Shown here: in pieces, positions 61,801 to 64,000 of the stretch
How the letters are laid out: every line of letters begins with the position of its first letter
Numbering within the stretch: position 1 is the first letter of the stretch
From: Petrosia ficiformis
Lineage: Eukaryota; Porifera; Demospongiae; Haplosclerida; Petrosiidae
DNA: 64,000 nucleotides
NCBI GenBank assembly: GCA_947044365.1
Contig: OX345636.1
Coordinates: forward strand, 19,570,548 to 19,634,547
Direction of reading: 5' to 3'
Position numbers and translations under genes: made by a program
The notes under the pieces: generated by a model
The model's input: only the letters and a program-made list of their open reading frames with translations
What the model was told of the DNA's origin: nothing
Database searches by the model: none

Positions 61801-64000
61801 GCTCCAGGTAACAAACTAATCATCATGCACTTATTTCATTAGAGATATTGCTTTTGTTGTTGTCTATTAATAGTCATTTTGTACATCCTGTAGAATCAAC
61901 ACACTGACAGCACTTTGACACTTTTGTTACAGAGTTTGGTAGCACCTATCCTTTGCTAACTATACTAGTGTCGTTTCTGTCTGGAAAGAAGTGGGGGATT
62001 ATACAGACTCATCTTGTCAGACTCACATGATAGTTGATTTATAATAATTTTAATAAAATATAATTATATGTATATATATTTAATAAACACTTATCACGCC
62101 TACTTAAATCACTTACGCAGTTTACAGAGGTTTTCCATATAAGGCAGTTTGCAAAGGTGTGATTCGACAACAGATGGTTTGCAAAACATATTGGAGTTTG
62201 ACGCTCCTTCACGCTGCCTTGCGGCGCTCATAAGCTCCTGATATAACACACATATATTAATTATATTGATAAAAATACTATAATATTTATTGTGATAGTT
62301 TTGCTTAAGTACTTGTGTAAAGTATTGAAAATTAGAAACACCATAGTACAAGAAATTTAAGCACATGTGCACTAGATAACACACATTGAGCATGATCATA
62401 GTACACCTAGTAGTCATGTGTTAATACCAAACTGAAGTGTTTGTATATTATTTGCCAGGCCTAATAATATAATTATATAAAAGGTGTCATTGCATATTGA
62501 AATAAATTTGGCCTGAAATCTAGAGGGAGAAACTCACTTTGTATGAACCCTGACTAGAAAATAACACACTTACCTTGGGTTTAGTGAAAGAATCCCAAGT
62601 ACTTCATTCTTCTTCTCCATCACTGGTGATATCCATCAATTAACCATTTAAAGCAACGTTTTGGTTGTGCTATACTGGAAAATATAGCACTTGGCTTGCC
62701 TCATGCTATATGAGCTACTCGGCCCAACCCCTTGTCCTATATTTCCCATACAGCATTTACACCAGTGCTTTACCTAATACAAATAACCTATATATATATA
62801 TATATATATCCAGGCCCTGGACAACAACCTGACACAGTAATCATATCTGGAGTGCAAGTTTCTAACACAGTCATATTTACACCCGGTCAAATGCCAGTTA
62901 CACTAACGGACTTTGACATAACCAATGATATCACAGCACTGGAAACAGATGAAACTTATCAGTTAAGTTTTATTAGTTCAACACCATCACAAGATGTTAC
63001 ATTAGGAGTTCCCACCGAGATTACTATCACTGATGATGATGGTGAGTTAAATCAAGAACAAGATAATAAAAAATTGGAAATCTCTTCTATTCATAGTTGT
63101 TACTGTCAATTTTTGCTCTTTGACATACTCATTCTCTGAGGGAGCTGGACAGTCTTCTGGTATTAACATATCCCTCTCTACATCTATTGCACAAGCTCTG
63201 AGTGTTACTATAACAGGAGGTATATATAATGTATTATATAGTAATTCCAATATCTATTTTATTACACATTCAGGACCTGGAACACAACTTCCAACTGTTG
63301 TTATATCTGGAAGCGATGTGGACTCAACAGTAATATTTCAAGCTGGTGATGTTTCAGTACCACTACCAGACTTTAGCATAACAGATGATACCACAGCACT
63401 GGAAACAAATGAAATATACCAATTGAGATTTAGTAGTTCAACACCATCACAAAATACTATATTAGGAAATCCAACTACTATTGTAATTACTGATGATGAT
63501 GGTAATTACAAACATGCATACAGTTAAAATTGTTTATCTCTTACTATATTCATAGTTAAGGGAGTCAACAAGGAGGGGGGTTTGATCAAAGTCAATAACT
63601 AGTACAATTTACAATTTCAACTGTTTTCAGTCACATTTGTTTGTTAATTAACTAAGTAGTCACTGACAGTTGGCGAAGAGACAGCTGAGAGAACTTTGGT
63701 TCCATAGTCTTGCCAGCCAGACCCAACCCTGTTAGGTCTGGCTTGCGAGACTATTGGTTCCACTGGTTAGGATACAGTTTGCCAGCTTAAGTAAGTCAGT
63801 TTGGTCTTTGAGAGTTAGAAACAGCTAGCTTTGCACTGTAAAAACGAATGGGTTAGATTTTAGAGTTGGTTATATGGCGGTATATCTGACATTATAATAA
63901 TATAACTTGTCATTTTTCACAGTCCTTCCCAGTTCTACAGTGAAATCAAAACAAAGTGGAAATATTCACATTTACATCAGTGTTGTTGTGTTTCTGCTTA
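42947..64000 (+). CDS. Calx-beta domain membrane protein, copy B (17 exons visible, 3' end outside window)
   Basis: Exons are 42947-42998, 46000-46161, 46219-46371, 46424-46648, 46718-46882, 47109-47306, 48930-49085, 50251-50472, 53809-53955, 54033-54254, 54636-54767, 55851-56042, 56196-56318, 62814-63041, 63097-63219, 63274-63501 and 63923 to the window end. Every junction is phase 1 (one base left of the intron, two right). Exon 1 is a signal peptide and exon 2 a Cys-rich module. Exon pairs 3+4, 5+6, 7+8, 9+10, 11+12, 13+14 and 15+16 each encode one Calx-beta domain, most ending in an acidic DDDG-type turn. Exon 17 begins a hydrophobic stretch (GNIHIYISVVVFLL), read as a membrane anchor. 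Inferred product: a type I membrane protein with seven Calx-beta domains. The exon 6 donor is GC-AG. Introns 8 and 13 are long and full of repeats. All exons are open, so the gene may be live; transcript evidence is lacking. Confidence 0.85.
45225..45412. repeat. (TATG)n microsatellite in intron 1 of gene B
   Basis: Right-arm counterpart of the (ACAT)n tract at 5,840-6,025. It is interrupted differently (a repeated GCAGTAGG motif), so the two arrays have evolved apart since duplication. Confidence 0.9.
47987..48448. mobile_element. 462-bp MITE with TCGTCCCCAGC ends, in gene B intron 6
   Basis: TCGTCCCCAGC (47987-47997) and its complement at 48438-48448 bound the element. Inside lies a strong palindrome (48344-48414, stem about 30 bp). 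The matching intron of gene A lacks it. A repeat scrap (GGGGCGTAGCAAGAGGAGGG) precedes it at 47,734. Confidence 0.65.
50634..51110 (+). mobile_element. tRNA-derived SINE pair (right-arm copy)
   Basis: The A box TAGCTCAGTGATCTGAG starts at 50648 and the B box GGTTCAATCC lies at 50692-50701. A second, more decayed head (GTTGTTGTAGCTCA) begins near 50,936 and is followed by a non-tRNA body to about 51,110. No tRNA cloverleaf is preserved, so this is not a tRNA gene. Confidence 0.6.
51110..52090. other. Gene B intron 8, first part, nothing recognised
   Basis: AT-rich sequence without conserved frame or clear repeat ends. Confidence 0.4.
52140..52800 (+). other. Possible decayed retroelement body in gene B intron 8
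   Basis: Purine-rich, higher-complexity sequence with broken hydrophilic frames (for example LHKQEDMLHGGKSQAKKEPF around 52,690-52,750). It resembles a degenerate gag-like region only in composition; no domain is recognised. Confidence 0.25.
52900..53430. other. GC-rich island inside AT-rich intron
   Basis: GC content is clearly above the surroundings, with runs such as GGGGGCACAGCCCCTTCGAT and ACGGGGGGACACCCCCC near 53,255-53,310. Frames on both strands are broken. Probably a foreign repeat fragment; no gene is called. Confidence 0.4.
54425..54560. repeat. Hairpin-type dispersed repeat, copy 2
   Basis: Inverted match to 19,085-19,215. Ends GTGCATCAAGCATTATAATG and CATTATAATGTTTAATGCAC also form a local inverted repeat, so this is probably a small MITE. 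Confidence 0.6.
54795..54882. mobile_element. 88-bp mini-MITE in gene B intron 11
   Basis: Perfect 15-bp inverted ends CAGGGTTTCATTTAG and CTAAATGAAACCCTG surround a short G-rich core (GGGGGGCGACCCCC). Confidence 0.75.
55258..55500. repeat. Purine-rich (GA) tract in gene B intron 11
   Basis: About 240 bp of mainly A and G on the plus strand, without fixed period. The open minus-strand frame here is a composition artefact. Confidence 0.6.
56196..63041 (+). CDS. Gene B Calx-beta domain 6, split by a 6.5-kb repeat-filled intron
   Basis: Exon 13 (56196-56318, 123 nt) encodes the first half, ending AQSLSVVVEG. Exon 14 (62814-63041, 228 nt) encodes the second half, starting GPGQQPDTVIISG and ending ITITDDDG. 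The halves match the neighbouring domain 7 (123 nt + 228 nt, with SIAQALSVTITGG then PGTQLPTVVISG), so the two domains arose by tandem duplication of an exon pair. The intervening 6,495-nt intron holds a Crypton-like element and several long palindromes, whereas the matching intron of domain 7 is only 54 nt. Confidence 0.8.
56468..56521. repeat. Palindrome with GAGGG...CCGAGGG loop
   Basis: AAATGATATTCATAATCCC and its complement surround GAGGGCGTAGGCCGA. First of a series of similar palindromes in gene B intron 13. Confidence 0.8.
56700..57996 (+). pseudogene. Crypton-like tyrosine recombinase (DUF3504 type), broken
   Basis: ATG at 56700 starts a basic N-terminus (PIKKRRLS), a core-binding region (TAKNTRWARNCFLEWM) and the catalytic domain: first Arg in CCLRGGEEQRNLK, then NHSLRATGATALF (His-X-X-Arg), GHRS, and Tyr in LRKYDRVS. 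Two lesions are seen: an extra base in a TTT run near 57,627 and an in-frame TAG at 57769-57771 directly after GHRS. The frame then runs to TAA at 57994. Cryptons move by a tyrosine recombinase and lack inverted repeats. The element lies within gene B intron 13. Confidence 0.8.
58692..58833. repeat. 142-bp palindrome
   Basis: Arms of about 65 bp containing GGTGTATATCAACAATATAC meet at CCCTCGGCTACGCCTCGGG. The mirrored open frames on both strands are artefacts. A (TA)n run follows at 58,838-58,874. Confidence 0.85.
58877..59003. repeat. 127-bp palindrome
   Basis: GTTATAGAATGCGCA and its complement close a stem that includes ACTGAAATATAAT, with a GC-rich loop (GCGGCATGCCTGAG). Confidence 0.8.
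59582..59698. repeat. 117-bp palindrome
   Basis: ATTATAACACACCT...TTTATAATCAC pairs with GTGATTATAAA...AGGTGTGTTATAA; the loop holds GGGGCTATGGCTCTCGGGCT. Confidence 0.8.
59825..59893. repeat. 69-bp near-perfect palindrome
   Basis: ACTATGCTACCATGGCAACC and its complement, with a second stem GTGGT/ACCAC at the tip. Confidence 0.85.
60890..62780 (+). repeat. Second direct repeat pair with a hairpin end
   Basis: 60,890-61,165 and 62,565-62,780 share ACTTCATTCTTCTTCTCCAT, GATATCCATCAATT and an inverted motif AATATAGCAC...GCTATATTTTCC. The first copy's end (61,020-61,150) folds as a palindrome. Confidence 0.65.
61340..62240. repeat. Element with inverted ends, relative of the 24.66-26.09 kb repeat
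   Basis: AGGAGCTTATGAGCGC at 61,421 recurs inverted near 62,233, so the two ends form an imperfect inverted repeat (with GGAGCGTCAAACT). The middle matches the copy at 24.7-26.1 kb. Remnant frames (for example VLQAKKELEKKAG near 61,740) are broken. Confidence 0.55.
63097..63501 (+). CDS. Gene B Calx-beta domain 7 (exons 15 and 16)
   Basis: Exon 15 (63097-63219) and exon 16 (63274-63501) are separated by a 54-nt intron. The domain ends with TTIVITDDDG. It is a close relative of domain 6, with identical exon lengths (123 and 228 nt) and the shared motif TALET(D/N)E. Confidence 0.85.
63704..63755. repeat. Hairpin AGCCAGACC in gene B intron 16
   Basis: ATAGTCTTGCCAGCCAGACC pairs with GGTCTGGCTTGCGAGACTAT around a 12-nt loop. 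At 63,834 a single CACTGTAAAAACGAA end of the MITE family seen at 24,876 follows. Confidence 0.7.
63923..64000 (+). CDS. Gene B exon 17, start of C-terminal membrane segment (cut by window edge)
   Basis: After the acceptor TTTTTCACAG the frame (phase 1) reads VLPSSTVKSKQSGN and then a hydrophobic run, IHIYISVVVFLL, up to the last base. This fits the transmembrane helix expected after an ectodomain. The cytoplasmic tail, if any, is outside the window. Confidence 0.65.

Overview
The window looks like AT-rich nuclear DNA from an early-branching metazoan, most likely a demosponge. The reasons are: host exons of 120-230 nt with GT-AG (and one GC-AG) introns; a secreted or membrane protein built of Calx-beta domains; fragments of an IgGFc-binding-like gene, a right-handed beta-helix membrane protein gene and a cystathionine beta-synthase gene; and dense animal-type mobile DNA (pogo/Tigger, Ty3/gypsy, Crypton-like tyrosine recombinase, tRNA-SINEs, many MITEs). 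The species is inferred from protein style and was not searched. There are no bacterial operons, CRISPR arrays or rRNA genes.

Layout: a large inverted duplication dominates. The left arm (about 1-13,310) and right arm (about 39,590-51,000) each carry a copy of the same Calx-beta gene. Gene A is on the minus strand (start codon 9,495, running off the left edge) and gene B on the plus strand (start codon 42,947, running off the right edge), so they are divergent (head-to-head). Gene B shows a signal peptide, a Cys-rich exon, seven Calx-beta domains of two exons each and the start of a C-terminal membrane segment. Every intron placed is phase 1. Exons 1-8 of gene A match gene B exon for exon. 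Because the arms are alignable, insertions in one arm have a readable empty site in the other: a solo LTR at 40,259-40,594, a SINE-bearing block at 7.6-9.0 kb and several MITEs.

The spacer (13.3-39.6 kb) holds a broken IgGFc-binding-like gene (13.6-14.2 kb), two or three unrecognised plus-strand exons (15.9-18.7 kb), two cystathionine beta-synthase exons, minisatellites (15.4, 19.9 and 20.5 kb), a nested fold-back complex (21.2-24.6 kb), a decayed beta-helix membrane protein gene (27.0-30.0 kb) and a 7.7-kb pogo-like transposon (31,245-38,963).

The pogo-like element is the most unusual object. Its transposase gene (minus strand) has one large exon (HTH, DDD catalytic domain, coiled coil), then 14 tandem copies of a 72-nt phase-1 exon unit, 12 of them followed by an intron (eleven of 57 nt), then a C-terminal PHD-finger exon. 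The phases join correctly throughout. One frameshift in exon 1 makes this copy inactive as read.

Right flank: gene B continues through introns loaded with repeats. Intron 13 (56.3-62.8 kb) contains a decayed Crypton-like tyrosine recombinase gene between direct repeats and a cluster of long palindromes. Most remaining open frames are shadows, microsatellite translations or mirror images of palindromes.
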